Source: Pedobacter sp. AJM (GTDB taxonomy: Bacteria > Bacteroidota > Bacteroidia > Sphingobacteriales > Sphingobacteriaceae). From it: DNA of 64,000 bases. The position numbers and the translations under genes were made by a program. The notes under the pieces are model-generated. The model saw nothing but the letters and a program-made list of their open reading frames with translations. It searched no databases and was not told the origin of the DNA. The stretch is taken from contig NZ_NHOT01000001.1 of assembly GCF_002197755.1 (NCBI RefSeq), forward strand, positions 806,001 through 870,000, written 5' to 3'. Positions 18,442 through 26,861 of this stretch are shown piece after piece. Position 1 is the stretch's first letter. Each line of letters opens with the position of its first letter.

Positions 18442-21400
18442 TTATGCCAGTGGATATGTAAGATAAAACGTAGTACCCACATCAGGCACTGAAGTAAAAC
18501 TTATCTCGCCACCCGCATTTTCTACAGCCTGCTTGACAAAAGCAAGCCCCAAACCAGTTCCGGAAGTTTTAGTGGTAAAATTTGGTACAAAAATTTTATC
18601 GTGTAATACCAGTGGAATTCCTTTTCCGTTGTCTTTGATTTCTACAAAAGCGTGCGATTTATCGTTGTATAAAACCACCGTTACGCAACAGTGTTCATTG
18701 CCTTCAATCGCCTCAATGGCATTTTTAAACAAGTTATTAAAACTCCTCAATAACTGGTCATGATCTGCCAGGATATAAATCTGCTGACTGGATTTATTCA
18801 GCAGGTTTATTTCTGCATTACCGGTATTTTTGTACACTTCTCTGGCCTGCTCCAGTACCGGCAGAATCTCTATTTTCTCCAGATTGGTATCAGGCATTTT
18901 GGCAAAATTTGAGAATTCAGAGGCTATTTTAGAAAGGCTGTCTATCTGTTCAATGAATGATTTACTAAACTTTTTAAACTTAACCTCAAAATTGGGATCA
19001 TTTTCCCGCCAGGATTTCTCCAGCAGCTGAACACCCAGTTTTAGCGGAGTGAGCGGGTTTTTAATTTCATGTGCCACCTGCTTGGCCATCTCCCGCCAGG
19101 CACTTTCCCTTTCAGAGCGGGCAAGCTTCACCGCACTGGCCTCAAGCGCCGCAATCATGCTGTTATACTCTTTAATCAGCGATCCGATTTCATCATGTCT
19201 CCGCCATACGATAGGCTCGTTACGTTGCCCGATCCTGGTTCGGCTAATGCTTTCCTGGATAAAAGTTAACGGACTCGTAATCTGATTGGCCAGGAATACG
19301 GCTAAAACGCCCACCGCAACAAACACGAGTGCATAAATATTGATCAGGTTACTGACGAAAAGTGCAATCTTATCAGAATATTCCTCTTCATTGGAATAAT
19401 TAGGTAAACCAATGTAAGCGATGGTTTCATTCTGTGCATTGCGAATAGGCGCATATGCAGCTGCGTAAGTCAGGTTGCCCACCTTTTCTTCCGGGTTAAT
19501 ATATTCTGACCGTTTGAGCTGGGTAAGATAGGTATATGCCAGCGGTCCCATCTTTTTACCAATCACCTTATAATTATATAACTTGGGATAGGTTGTCATG
19601 ATCAGGTTGCCTTTTGTATCATAAAGATTCAGGTCGGCATTATTGATATCTGCAAAGTTGTTAAAATCAGCAACGGCATTTTCGTCATCATTAATCCCCC
19701 CGCTAAATACCTGTTTCTCAAAATTTTGCTGTACTTTTCTGATCTTATCTTTAATGGCGGCATTTTGCTGTCCCCTGTATTCATTGTCCATGTAATAATA
19801 AGTTACCCAGCCTACAATGAGTAAGGTAGCTACAACAGAGAGCACAATGGATACCTGAATACGGGTTTTGTACAATATTTTGTTGGCATTAATCATGAGT
19901 GAGCGGTTAATGCTAAACCAGCCTACCCGTTCATCATCCAGGTTTTTAATGAGCCACACCAACCCGTAAAGTAATAAGGAGAAAATGATAAAAACGAGAA
20001 AGAAGAAAGACAAAGCCGCCAAACGCTCCACATAACCCACCTTTTCCTTGCTGATGACCACCATTTTATTATCCGAAGGCTTGTAAATCAGGTGACTGTA
20101 TGGAAGTGCGCTATCACTACTGCTTACAAAATCATCCTTTTTGCCCTTAAAATTATGCCCGTCTAATGGATAGGTATAGTTTCCAGATTGATTTAAAAGA
20201 CGGTTATTGTTATAGAAGGCGATGGAATAACCCCTGAAGTCTTCATCTCTGATCAATTTCTGATCGCCAAGTAAGTCAGGTAATTTATTATTATAATTAT
20301 ACGGTTTCGAACGGAGTTCAACAACCAGCGTACCCAATAATGACCCATGGTCTATCACAGATATAATACCGAAATAGTCCTGATAACCAAAGGTATTGTT
20401 CACCTGGTAAAAATAATTACCTCCGTTAATTTTAACGGAACCTGATTCAACCAGTTCTTTATATTTTGAAAAAGGCTGGCTTCTCACATTATCAATGCTC
20501 TGTCCGTTTCTGTTATAAGGATAAATCTGATAATCATAACGGGACAAGTATCCGTCCATGTAATTTTTAATGTGGTTTTTTAATACGGTATAATTGGTAA
20601 CGGCGCCTTGTTTAAAATAACGCACCAAAAACTCATCATTAAGCAATTGTGATTCGAATACACCTAGCGAGATAATGGCATTAGGATCTTCAGACGATTG
20701 AATTTTGCGGGCCAGCGGTTCACGGAGGCTGCGTTCTTTTATATCCTTATATTTAATGTATTTAATGGATGTATTGAAAGCCAGGCAGAAAAAAACAATG
20801 GCAAATAAACCAACCGAGAACCTGATTCCCTGTACATAGATTCCTCTTGCGATGATAAACAGAATAAGTGCAAAAACAATAAAAAAGGCAGTAAAATCTG
20901 TTAAGGCTTTGTATACAAAAAGTGCGGCAAAGGCGGTCAAAAAGATAATCAGCCTTTCTTTGTTGGTAACCTTCAAAGATAACGTTATTGTAGCAGTGAT
21001 TACCGTAATCAGATAGATCTGAAACCATACCAAACACAGGATCACAATACTGACCCAGCTTGAGCCGCTTAACTTTAAAATATTAATAATCTCGAAATTG
21101 ATTTTGGAATTATAAATAAGCCCGAAAAAGACCTCATCACTATAATAAGCTATAATGCCGATGAAAACCAGTAAAATCGCATGGATGAGGATACCCAGTA
21201 CTTTACTCCTTTTGATCCATCCGGCAAACTGGTATTCCTCTTTGTGGTTGTATACAAACAGTAAAAACCAGGTTAAAGAAAATACATTCAGCATGAAATC
21301 ACCAAGAGAAGGCATGAGAAAACTATCTCCATAAATTCGCGGATCAAACAGTGATAGTGAAAAATGGTGGTTAAACCAACCGTAATATAAATCTGAAAAC

Positions 21401-22170
21401 CGGAACAAAGCAAAGAACGCCAGTAACAGAAAAGTACCTGAAACAAGATAGCCTTTTTTGGCAATCAGTGCGCTTAATGAATTAAAAAACATGCAGATAC
21501 ACAGCATGCCGCCAATAAATAGCCAGAGCTGTGTAACCGAATAATAATCGTTGCTATATCCTGGTTTTATTTTTAGCCCGAACAAAAATTTGTTATCCAG
21601 GCTTTTGATGACATAAACATCCTTATCGGTAAAAGAAGCCAGCGTTAGTATTTTCGAATTCGTCAGAGACGGATCAATGTCATTTTTAAAATATGGTGTT
21701 TCCCTAAACGGGTATTGAGATTGGATGCTAATCAGAAAAACAAAACAAAAGCTGCCTTCTGAATGCTTAATTACTTCATACCATCCATTATAAAAGAACA
21801 ATACGGATTTTCCTTCTTTTACCCTGGAAAGATCGAAATCTGTTACTTTATAGGAACTCCAGAATTTAAGTTGGTTATGTTGAAAAGTTAAAAGGTTGAT
21901 TCCTTTATTTTTCCTGTAAGTGTTTAAAAAATCAATGGCACCTTTCGGGTTATGATGCAGTTGCTTCGCTTTCTGTACTTCTTTTTTATTGGAAAGAAAA
22001 TCTTCTACATTCTTTTCCTTAATCAGCAGGTTAGTTTGAACTTCCCTTGCATATCTTTCCAGCAGCTCAGATTTGGTGGTAAATTTGCTTAATGTGATAG
22101 AGGTTGTAATCAGGCAACAGGCCAATACAAACAGCAGAAATCTAATTTTTACACCAAAGCTCAATGTCAT
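18442..22170 (-). CDS. Very large NtrY-like sensor histidine kinase
   Basis: About 1242 residues, taking the ATG at 22170 (MTLSFGVKIRFLLFVLACCLI); the frame extends 14 codons further to 22212. The N-terminal half alternates extracytoplasmic segments with many hydrophobic helices, including a cluster between about residues 215 and 480. A later helix pair brackets a second sensory region (about 730-950). HAMP follows, then HisKA with VAHEIKNPLTPLKLGVQLLEK and a HATPase domain (NLFKNAIEAI, VEIKDNGKGIPL, TSGTGLGLAFVKQAV). HEIKNPLTPL is typical of NtrY-type kinases, which are normally 650-750 residues, so this one has an unusually large sensory half. No response regulator is adjacent. The signal is unknown. 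Confidence 0.9.
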   Translation of the reverse strand: MTLSFGVKIRFLLFVLACCLITTSITLSKFTTKSELLERYAREVQTNLLIKEKNVEDFLSNKKEVQKAKQLHHNPKGAIDFLNTYRKNKGINLLTFQHNQLKFWSSYKVTDFDLSRVKEGKSVLFFYNGWYEVIKHSEGSFCFVFLISIQSQYPFRETPYFKNDIDPSLTNSKILTLASFTDKDVYVIKSLDNKFLFGLKIKPGYSNDYYSVTQLWLFIGGMLCICMFFNSLSALIAKKGYLVSGTFLLLAFFALFRFSDLYYGWFNHHFSLSLFDPRIYGDSFLMPSLGDFMLNVFSLTWFLLFVYNHKEEYQFAGWIKRSKVLGILIHAILLVFIGIIAYYSDEVFFGLIYNSKINFEIINILKLSGSSWVSIVILCLVWFQIYLITVITATITLSLKVTNKERLIIFLTAFAALFVYKALTDFTAFFIVFALILFIIARGIYVQGIRFSVGLFAIVFFCLAFNTSIKYIKYKDIKERSLREPLARKIQSSEDPNAIISLGVFESQLLNDEFLVRYFKQGAVTNYTVLKNHIKNYMDGYLSRYDYQIYPYNRNGQSIDNVRSQPFSKYKELVESGSVKINGGNYFYQVNNTFGYQDYFGIISVIDHGSLLGTLVVELRSKPYNYNNKLPDLLGDQKLIRDEDFRGYSIAFYNNNRLLNQSGNYTYPLDGHNFKGKKDDFVSSSDSALPYSHLIYKPSDNKMVVISKEKVGYVERLAALSFFFLVFIIFSLLLYGLVWLIKNLDDERVGWFSINRSLMINANKILYKTRIQVSIVLSVVATLLIVGWVTYYYMDNEYRGQQNAAIKDKIRKVQQNFEKQVFSGGINDDENAVADFNNFADINNADLNLYDTKGNLIMTTYPKLYNYKVIGKKMGPLAYTYLTQLKRSEYINPEEKVGNLTYAAAYAPIRNAQNETIAYIGLPNYSNEEEYSDKIALFVSNLINIYALVFVAVGVLAVFLANQITSPLTFIQESISRTRIGQRNEPIVWRRHDEIGSLIKEYNSMIAALEASAVKLARSERESAWREMAKQVAHEIKNPLTPLKLGVQLLEKSWRENDPNFEVKFKKFSKSFIEQIDSLSKIASEFSNFAKMPDTNLEKIEILPVLEQAREVYKNTGNAEINLLNKSSQQIYILADHDQLLRSFNNLFKNAIEAIEGNEHCCVTVVLYNDKSHAFVEIKDNGKGIPLVLHDKIFVPNFTTKTSGTGLGLAFVKQAVENAGGEISFTSVPDVGTTFYLTYPLA

Positions 22171-22242
22171 TAATTTTGATAAAGGTAAATATAGATAAAA
22201 ACAGCACCACAAATATTTTGTTTATGGTGCTGTTTAGAAATA

Positions 22243-23124
22243 TCAGGCAATAGTTGCGCTACTGGTTTGCACTTCCCGGCTTACCTTTTTTACCAATCCT
22301 TGTAAAACATTACCCGGGCCTACTTCTACAAATTCTGTAGTCTGGTCTGCCAGCATATGTTCAACAGTTTGCGTCCACCGTACAGCACCTGTTAACTGCT
22401 TAATCAAATTTTCCTTAATCTTTACCGGATCAGTATAGGGCTTAGCATCAACATTCTGATAAACCGGACAAACCGGAGCAGAAATATTGGTGGCTTCAAT
22501 GGCGGCCTGCAGTTCAATTTTAGCAGGCTCCATTAAAGGAGAGTGGAATGCTCCGCCAACATTAAGTTTGAGAGCTCTTTTTGCACCGGCTTCCGTTAAT
22601 TTAGCACAAGCCAGGTCAATTCCTTCAATGCTGCCCGAAATAACCAGCTGGCCCGGGCAGTTATAATTTGCCGGAACAACAACTGCATCGATTTCAGCAC
22701 AGATTTTTTCAACTACATCATCGGCCAAACCTAAAATTGCAGCCATAGTAGAGGGTTGGGCCTCGCAGGCCTTCTGCATAGCATTTGCACGGGCTATAAC
22801 CAATTTAAAGCCATCTTCAAAAGACAGTGCATCTGCAGCAACCAATGCAGAAAATTCACCTAAGGAGTGGCCGGCCACCATATCTGGTTTAAAATCATCA
22901 CCTAAAACCTTTGCTAAAATAACAGAATGCAAGAAGATTGCAGGTTGTGTTACATTGGTTTGTTTAAGTTCTTCATCCGTTCCGCCGAACATGATATCGC
23001 TGATGCGGAAACCGATAATTTCATTTGCTTTCTCAAATAATTCAGCAGCTTTCGGGTGATTATAAAGGTCTTTACCCATGCCTACGAATTGTGCCCCTTG
23101 TCCGGGAAAAATATATGCTTTCAT
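22243..23124 (-). CDS. fabD: Malonyl-CoA:ACP transacylase
   Basis: A 293-residue cytoplasmic enzyme that loads malonyl groups onto acyl carrier protein for fatty-acid synthesis. Motifs: the N-terminal FPGQGAQFVGMG, the nucleophile elbow GHSLGEFSAL with Ser87, GGAFHSPLM with the catalytic His, and the C-terminal VEVGPGNVL. Length is normal. It is downstream of folE on the same strand with a 99-bp gap that contains a directly repeated ACTTGATACC, so it may have its own promoter. Other fab genes are not nearby. Confidence 0.96.
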   Translation of the reverse strand: MKAYIFPGQGAQFVGMGKDLYNHPKAAELFEKANEIIGFRISDIMFGGTDEELKQTNVTQPAIFLHSVILAKVLGDDFKPDMVAGHSLGEFSALVAADALSFEDGFKLVIARANAMQKACEAQPSTMAAILGLADDVVEKICAEIDAVVVPANYNCPGQLVISGSIEGIDLACAKLTEAGAKRALKLNVGGAFHSPLMEPAKIELQAAIEATNISAPVCPVYQNVDAKPYTDPVKIKENLIKQLTGAVRWTQTVEHMLADQTTEFVEVGPGNVLQGLVKKVSREVQTSSATIA

Positions 23125-23223
23125 TATAATTTAGGTTTGGCGGCTCGCGTTTCAGCGTGGAGCGCTCACTTCAACGCCTTACTTGATACCAACTACTTAA
23201 TACTTTTAACTTGATACCTCTTA

Positions 23224-23859
23224 TTAATCTAAACTCGCCGTAATCAGCCTTAAAAATTCAGACCTTGTTTTATCGTTACTTAAAAATGTACCGGTAAAAG
23301 CAGAAGTGGTGGTAACGGAGTTTTGTTTTTGAACACCACGCATAGACATGCATAAATGCTTACATTCCATTACTACTGCAACCCCCATAGGGTTTAATGT
23401 ATTTTGAATACAGTCCCTGATTTCGTTGGTTAAACGTTCCTGAACCTGTAAACGGCGGGCAAAAGCATCCACAATTCGCGGAATTTTACTTAAACCCACA
23501 ATATGCCCGTTGGGAATGTAAGCAATATGGGCTTTTCCAAAAAATGGCAGCATGTGGTGCTCGCACATGGAATATACCTCAATATCTTTTACCACAACCA
23601 TCTGGCTGTATTCCTCTTTAAACATTGCAGATTTTAAAATCTCATCCGGCTTTAAATCATAACCATGGGTTAAGTATTGTAAAGCTTTGGCCACGCGTTC
23701 TGGCGTTTTCACCAAACCTTCACGCTCAGGATCTTCACCCAGCTGACTTAAAATATCTTTATAATGGGAGGCTACAGCTTCAATTTTATCATCGTTATAG
23801 CGATCTATTTTTACATAGCCATCTATCGATTCTCCTTTTAATACATCTTTAGTGCTCAT
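23224..23859 (-). CDS. folE: GTP cyclohydrolase I
   Basis: A 211-residue FolE: GTP to 7,8-dihydroneopterin triphosphate, the first step of folate and pterin synthesis. Visible signatures are [19 protein letters not shown], the zinc/active-site [21 protein letters not shown] and [14 protein letters not shown] with the second zinc Cys and His. Length fits bacterial type IA enzymes. The 6-pyruvoyltetrahydropterin-synthase-like gene starts immediately upstream on the same strand with only 12 bp between, so the two form an operon that produces the substrate for, and performs, the next pterin step. Confidence 0.97.
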   Translation of the reverse strand: MSTKDVLKGESIDGYVKIDRYNDDKIEAVASHYKDILSQLGEDPEREGLVKTPERVAKALQYLTHGYDLKPDEILKSAMFKEEYSQMVVVKDIEVYSMCEHHMLPFFGKAHIAYIPNGHIVGLSKIPRIVDAFARRLQVQERLTNEIRDCIQNTLNPMGVAVVMECKHLCMSMRGVQKQNSVTTTSAFTGTFLSNDKTRSEFLRLITASLD

Positions 23860-23871
23860 TAATATGGGGTT

Positions 23872-24282
23872 TTAACCAAAGTATTCAACAAAGTTATTTT
23901 CGGTTTCGTAGATTTTAACGCAATGTAAAATCGCACCGCTTTCAGCAATCGGAGCCAGTAGCTGATTCCAGATTTCTATGGCCAAATTTTCTGTTGAAGC
24001 CAGCTTGCCTTTCATAAAGTCTACATCCAGGTTAAGGTTTTTATGGTCAACCTTATCTACAACATAATTGTTCATCACATCTTTCAGCCACTTTAAATCC
24101 ACCAGAAAACCCGTTTCCGGATTAACTTCACCTTTCACTGTAACATATAACCAATAATTATGACCATGCCAGTTCGGGTTTGCACACTTGCCATAAACTT
24201 CATTATTTTTGTCATCATCCCAATCGGTTCTTGCCAATTTATGGGCCGCATTGAATGATGCTTTTCTCGTTATATAAATCAT
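23872..24282 (-). CDS. 6-pyruvoyltetrahydropterin synthase / QueD-family protein
   Basis: A 136-residue member of the PTPS/QueD fold. Zinc ligands are His14 (in SFNAAHKL) and His39/His41 (in NWHGHNYW); the candidate catalytic Cys33 lies in GKCANPNWHGH. The CxxxxxHGH spacing and the downstream DHKNLNLDV stretch resemble animal-type PTPS, whereas QueD of the queuosine pathway typically has CxxxHGH. It is co-transcribed with folE, which makes its substrate dihydroneopterin triphosphate. Tetrahydropterin cofactor synthesis is thus at least as likely as queuosine synthesis; no queC, queE or queF is nearby. A TAnnTTTG-type -7 element lies 18 nt upstream. Confidence 0.88.
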   Translation of the reverse strand: MIYITRKASFNAAHKLARTDWDDDKNNEVYGKCANPNWHGHNYWLYVTVKGEVNPETGFLVDLKWLKDVMNNYVVDKVDHKNLNLDVDFMKGKLASTENLAIEIWNQLLAPIAESGAILHCVKIYETENNFVEYFG

Positions 24283-24299
24283 TACTATTGAATAAACCG

Positions 24300-24307
24300 C
24301 AAATATA
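24300..24307 (-). promoter_or_regulatory. Bacteroidetes -7 element before the pterin operon
   Basis: The minus strand reads TATATTTG, an exact TAnnTTTG, 18 nt before the start at 24282. A TTTG on that strand lies 25 nt further upstream, somewhat longer spacing than usual. Confidence 0.45.
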
Positions 24308-24383
24308 ATGATAATGCCTTAAGCCTAAACATCAAAGCTTAAAGAAACCGGTGTTTAATCAAACTATCTGCTAAATTTACCTT

Positions 24384-25010
24384 ATGAAAACTTTAATTGT
24401 TGCCGCGACCAGAGCCGAACTTGCTTTTTTTTACGAGCACTATCATCTGCCCGAAAAAGATTTTGTAGAAAGCAGGCATTTTGATGTACTCATCACCGGT
24501 GTGGGGATGGTGGCAACAGCCTTTGCACTTGGCCAGCATTTAACCAAAACGTATCAACTTGTACTTAATTTCGGAATTGCCGGTTGCTTTGACCGGAATA
24601 TAGAATTAGGCACCCTGTTAAATATTACCGAAGATTACTTTGCCGAGCTTGGGGCAGAAAACGGAGATGAATTTCTCTCTATAACTGATTTAGGCTTTGG
24701 AGAAAGCCATTTTATAGCCAGAAACAAAGAAAATATTGATTTGCGTTCAGCAACAGGAATAACGGTAAACTGTGTAACAGGAAGTGAAAAAAGCATTAAA
24801 AATTTAACGGAAAGATTAAATCCCACTACGGAGAGCATGGAAGGTGCAGCGGTTTTCTACGCCTGTAAGCAGGCTGATATGGATTGTATTCAAATCCGAA
24901 GTGTATCAAATTATGTTGAACCACGTAATAAAGAAAACTGGAAAATGGGTTTGGCCATTAAAAATTTAAATAGCTGGGCCATCTCCTTTACTGAGGAAAT
25001 GAACTCATGA
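24384..25010 (+). CDS. mqnB: Futalosine hydrolase
   Basis: A 208-residue nucleosidase of the MTAN/phosphorylase fold (LITGVGMVATAFALGQHL, LVLNFGIAGCFDRNIELGTL, ESMEGAAVFYACKQ, QIRSVSNYVEPRN). In the futalosine route to menaquinone it cleaves futalosine to dehypoxanthinyl futalosine and hypoxanthine. The call over a general MTA/SAH nucleosidase rests on its size and on the next gene being mqnD, 38 bp downstream. The reaction is cytoplasmic. Confidence 0.92.
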   Translation: MKTLIVAATRAELAFFYEHYHLPEKDFVESRHFDVLITGVGMVATAFALGQHLTKTYQLVLNFGIAGCFDRNIELGTLLNITEDYFAELGAENGDEFLSITDLGFGESHFIARNKENIDLRSATGITVNCVTGSEKSIKNLTERLNPTTESMEGAAVFYACKQADMDCIQIRSVSNYVEPRNKENWKMGLAIKNLNSWAISFTEEMNS

Positions 25011-25035
25011 TGACGTTTTAGTATTTTACAATCTT

Positions 25036-25043
25036 TATTTTTG
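25036..25043 (+). promoter_or_regulatory. Bacteroidetes -7 element before mqnD
   Basis: TATTTTTG (TAnnTTTG) ends 5 nt before the mqnD ATG. The -33 counterpart is weak (GTTT near 25014). mqnD may therefore have its own, nearly leaderless transcript in addition to read-through from mqnB. Confidence 0.4.
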
Positions 25044-25048
25044 AATTT

Positions 25049-25897
25049 ATGAAACTTACACTCGGATTTTCTCCCTGCCCTAACGATACATTTATATTTG
25101 ATGCACTTATACACCACAAAATAGATACAGAAGGATTAACATTTGAAGTAAGTTATGATGATGTGGAAACCTTAAATCAGAAAGCTATGAAAGGCCAGCT
25201 GGACATCACCAAACTAAGCTTTCATGCCTTTGCTTATGCAGCCCGTCAATATGCATTGCTTGATGCAGGCAGCGCTTTGGGGTTTGGCGTTGGTCCTTTG
25301 TTAATTAGCCGTAAGTTTGATCAGCAAACACTAGCCGAAAGATTGAAAACTAATCCCGGGTCTCTTCGCATCGGAATTCCGGGAAAATACACTACAGCTA
25401 ACTTTTTACTCGGCATCGCCTATCCTGAACTTCAGAATAAGCAGGAAATGGTTTTCTCCGAAATTGAAACCGCTTTGCTCGAAGATGAGATTGACTTAGG
25501 CCTGATTATCCACGAAAACAGATTCACTTACCAAAATAAAGGCTTAACCAAAATAGTAGACCTGGGCGATTACTGGGAGAAATTAACAGGTTGCGCCATT
25601 CCGTTAGGCGGAATTGTAATTAACAGAACCTTAGACCGTGAGGTGCAATTAAAAGTAAACCGACTGATTCGCCAGTCTGTAGAATATGCTTTCGCCCATC
25701 CAAAATCTGGAATTGATTTTATCCGTGAACATGCACAGGCCATGGATGAGGCGGTGATGTATAAACACATTGAACTTTACGTAAATAAGTACAGTATTAA
25801 CCTGGGAGAAGAAGGACGAAAAGCGGTGGACACCTTATTTAAGCTTGCTCAGGAAAGGAATATTATTCCAGCGATACAGGAAAATTTATATTTATAA
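25049..25897 (+). CDS. mqnD: 1,4-dihydroxy-6-naphthoate synthase
   Basis: A 282-residue enzyme of the periplasmic-binding-protein-like MqnD family, without signal peptide, hence cytoplasmic. It converts cyclic dehypoxanthinyl futalosine to 1,4-dihydroxy-6-naphthoate in menaquinone synthesis. Typical segments are LGFSPCPNDTFIFDALIH, DVETLNQKAMKGQLDITKLSFHA, GFGVGPLLISRK, IGIPGKYTTANFLLG and LGLIIHENRFTY. Together with mqnB it shows that this organism makes menaquinone by the futalosine pathway; mqnA and mqnC must lie elsewhere. Confidence 0.96.
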   Translation: MKLTLGFSPCPNDTFIFDALIHHKIDTEGLTFEVSYDDVETLNQKAMKGQLDITKLSFHAFAYAARQYALLDAGSALGFGVGPLLISRKFDQQTLAERLKTNPGSLRIGIPGKYTTANFLLGIAYPELQNKQEMVFSEIETALLEDEIDLGLIIHENRFTYQNKGLTKIVDLGDYWEKLTGCAIPLGGIVINRTLDREVQLKVNRLIRQSVEYAFAHPKSGIDFIREHAQAMDEAVMYKHIELYVNKYSINLGEEGRKAVDTLFKLAQERNIIPAIQENLYL

Positions 25898-25903
25898 AAC
25901 AGT

Positions 25904-25936
25904 GAAAGGCTCCATCTATCGAACATGCAGCCTTTC
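25904..25936 (+). terminator. Hairpin downstream of mqnD
   Basis: GAAAGGCT (25904-25911) pairs with AGCCTTTC (25929-25936), starting 7 bp after the mqnD stop. There is only a short T-rich tail, so it is a moderate terminator candidate. Confidence 0.45.
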
Positions 25937-25958
25937 TGTAATACATTCCTTTAAGAGA

Positions 25959-25977
25959 TCCTGAAACAAGTTCAGGA
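25959..25977. repeat. Short palindromic repeat TCCTGAA/TTCAGGA
   Basis: A perfect 7-bp stem with loop ACAAG, in the 101-bp gap between mqnD and the response regulator. Extended, its reverse complement begins GTCTTCCTGA, as does the core of the element at 4684-4812, so it may be a member of the same dispersed family. Confidence 0.5.
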
Positions 25978-25998
25978 AGACGATTTAAATTATCATTT

Positions 25999-26694
25999 TT
26001 AGCTCACCAGCAACTTATAACCTTTACCGTGAACATTAATAATCTCTACGTTTGAATCTCCTCTGAGGTATTTCCGCAATTTGCTTAAAAACACATCCAT
26101 ACTCCGCCCGTTAAAATAATTATCATCATGCCAGATACTTAAAAGGGCTTCTTCTCTGGTTAAAACGGTATTTTTCTTTAAGCACAGCAAGCGCAACAAT
26201 TCTGCTTCTTTAGTTGAAAGCTTTTGTTGTTGTTCGTGATGGGTGATAATTTGTGTGGTATAATCAAAATGATATTCGCCAATGGTAAATTCCGTTTCCG
26301 GTACTTCTTCAGTTTGGCCACCCTTGCTCGCCACCCTTTTAAACATGGCATTAATCCGGAGTAGCAGTTCTTCAATACGGAATGGCTTGGTAATATAATC
26401 ATCACCACCTAAATCATAGGCAGCCGACTTATCTTCGAGCATGGTTTTAGCGGTAGCAAAGATAATGGGAACATGTGCATTCACCTTCCTGACATCTTTA
26501 CCCAAGGTAAATCCGTCTTTTTTTGGCATCATCACATCGAAAATACAAAGGTCAAAGTTTTGCTTGTTAAAAGCCTTTAAACCTTCCTCGCCATCATTGC
26601 ATAACACCACATCAAACTTGCCTTTTAACTGCAAATAATCTTGTAATAATAAACCTAAGTTTGGATCGTCCTCTACCAGAAGTATTTTTTTCAT
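25999..26694 (-). CDS. OmpR/PhoB-family response regulator
   Basis: About 231 residues from the ATG at 26694 (MKKILLVEDDPNLG); a GTG 18 bp upstream is possible. The receiver domain (1-120) has the acidic pair in VEDD, the phosphoacceptor Asp in CIFDVMMPKKDGF, the Thr/Ser position in FATAK and Lys in DDYITKPF. The C-terminal winged helix (about 135-230: LSTKEAELLRLL, VLTREEALLSIW, RSMDVFLSKLRKYL, VHGKGYKL) binds DNA. It lies downstream of a sensor kinase on the same strand, about 170 bp away, forming a two-component pair. Target genes are not visible. Confidence 0.96.
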   Translation of the reverse strand: MKKILLVEDDPNLGLLLQDYLQLKGKFDVVLCNDGEEGLKAFNKQNFDLCIFDVMMPKKDGFTLGKDVRKVNAHVPIIFATAKTMLEDKSAAYDLGGDDYITKPFRIEELLLRINAMFKRVASKGGQTEEVPETEFTIGEYHFDYTTQIITHHEQQQKLSTKEAELLRLLCLKKNTVLTREEALLSIWHDDNYFNGRSMDVFLSKLRKYLRGDSNVEIINVHGKGYKLLVS

Positions 26695-26861
26695 TTTCTT
26701 GATTTTATTCACGTATGCAGCTTGGCTACACTAAATGTTTGATTCTGAATATGTATGGTGGTTTAATGCTTACAGCGATTAACACCACAATTTTAGATAA
26801 ATTTTGTAAGCAAAAGCAATTTGTATTCCTCAACTACACTTATCTGCCAATATATTTTGAT

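Noticed and set aside
23181-23218. Two copies of ACTTGATACC between fabD and folE
   Set aside because: Short direct repeat in AT-rich spacer of a type frequent as filler in such genomes; two units are too few to call a regulatory array or CRISPR.
24221-24229. CAATCGGTT match to the LacI operator core in the PTPS gene
   Set aside because: It is inside coding sequence, lacks palindromic flanks, and is far from the locus; most likely chance.
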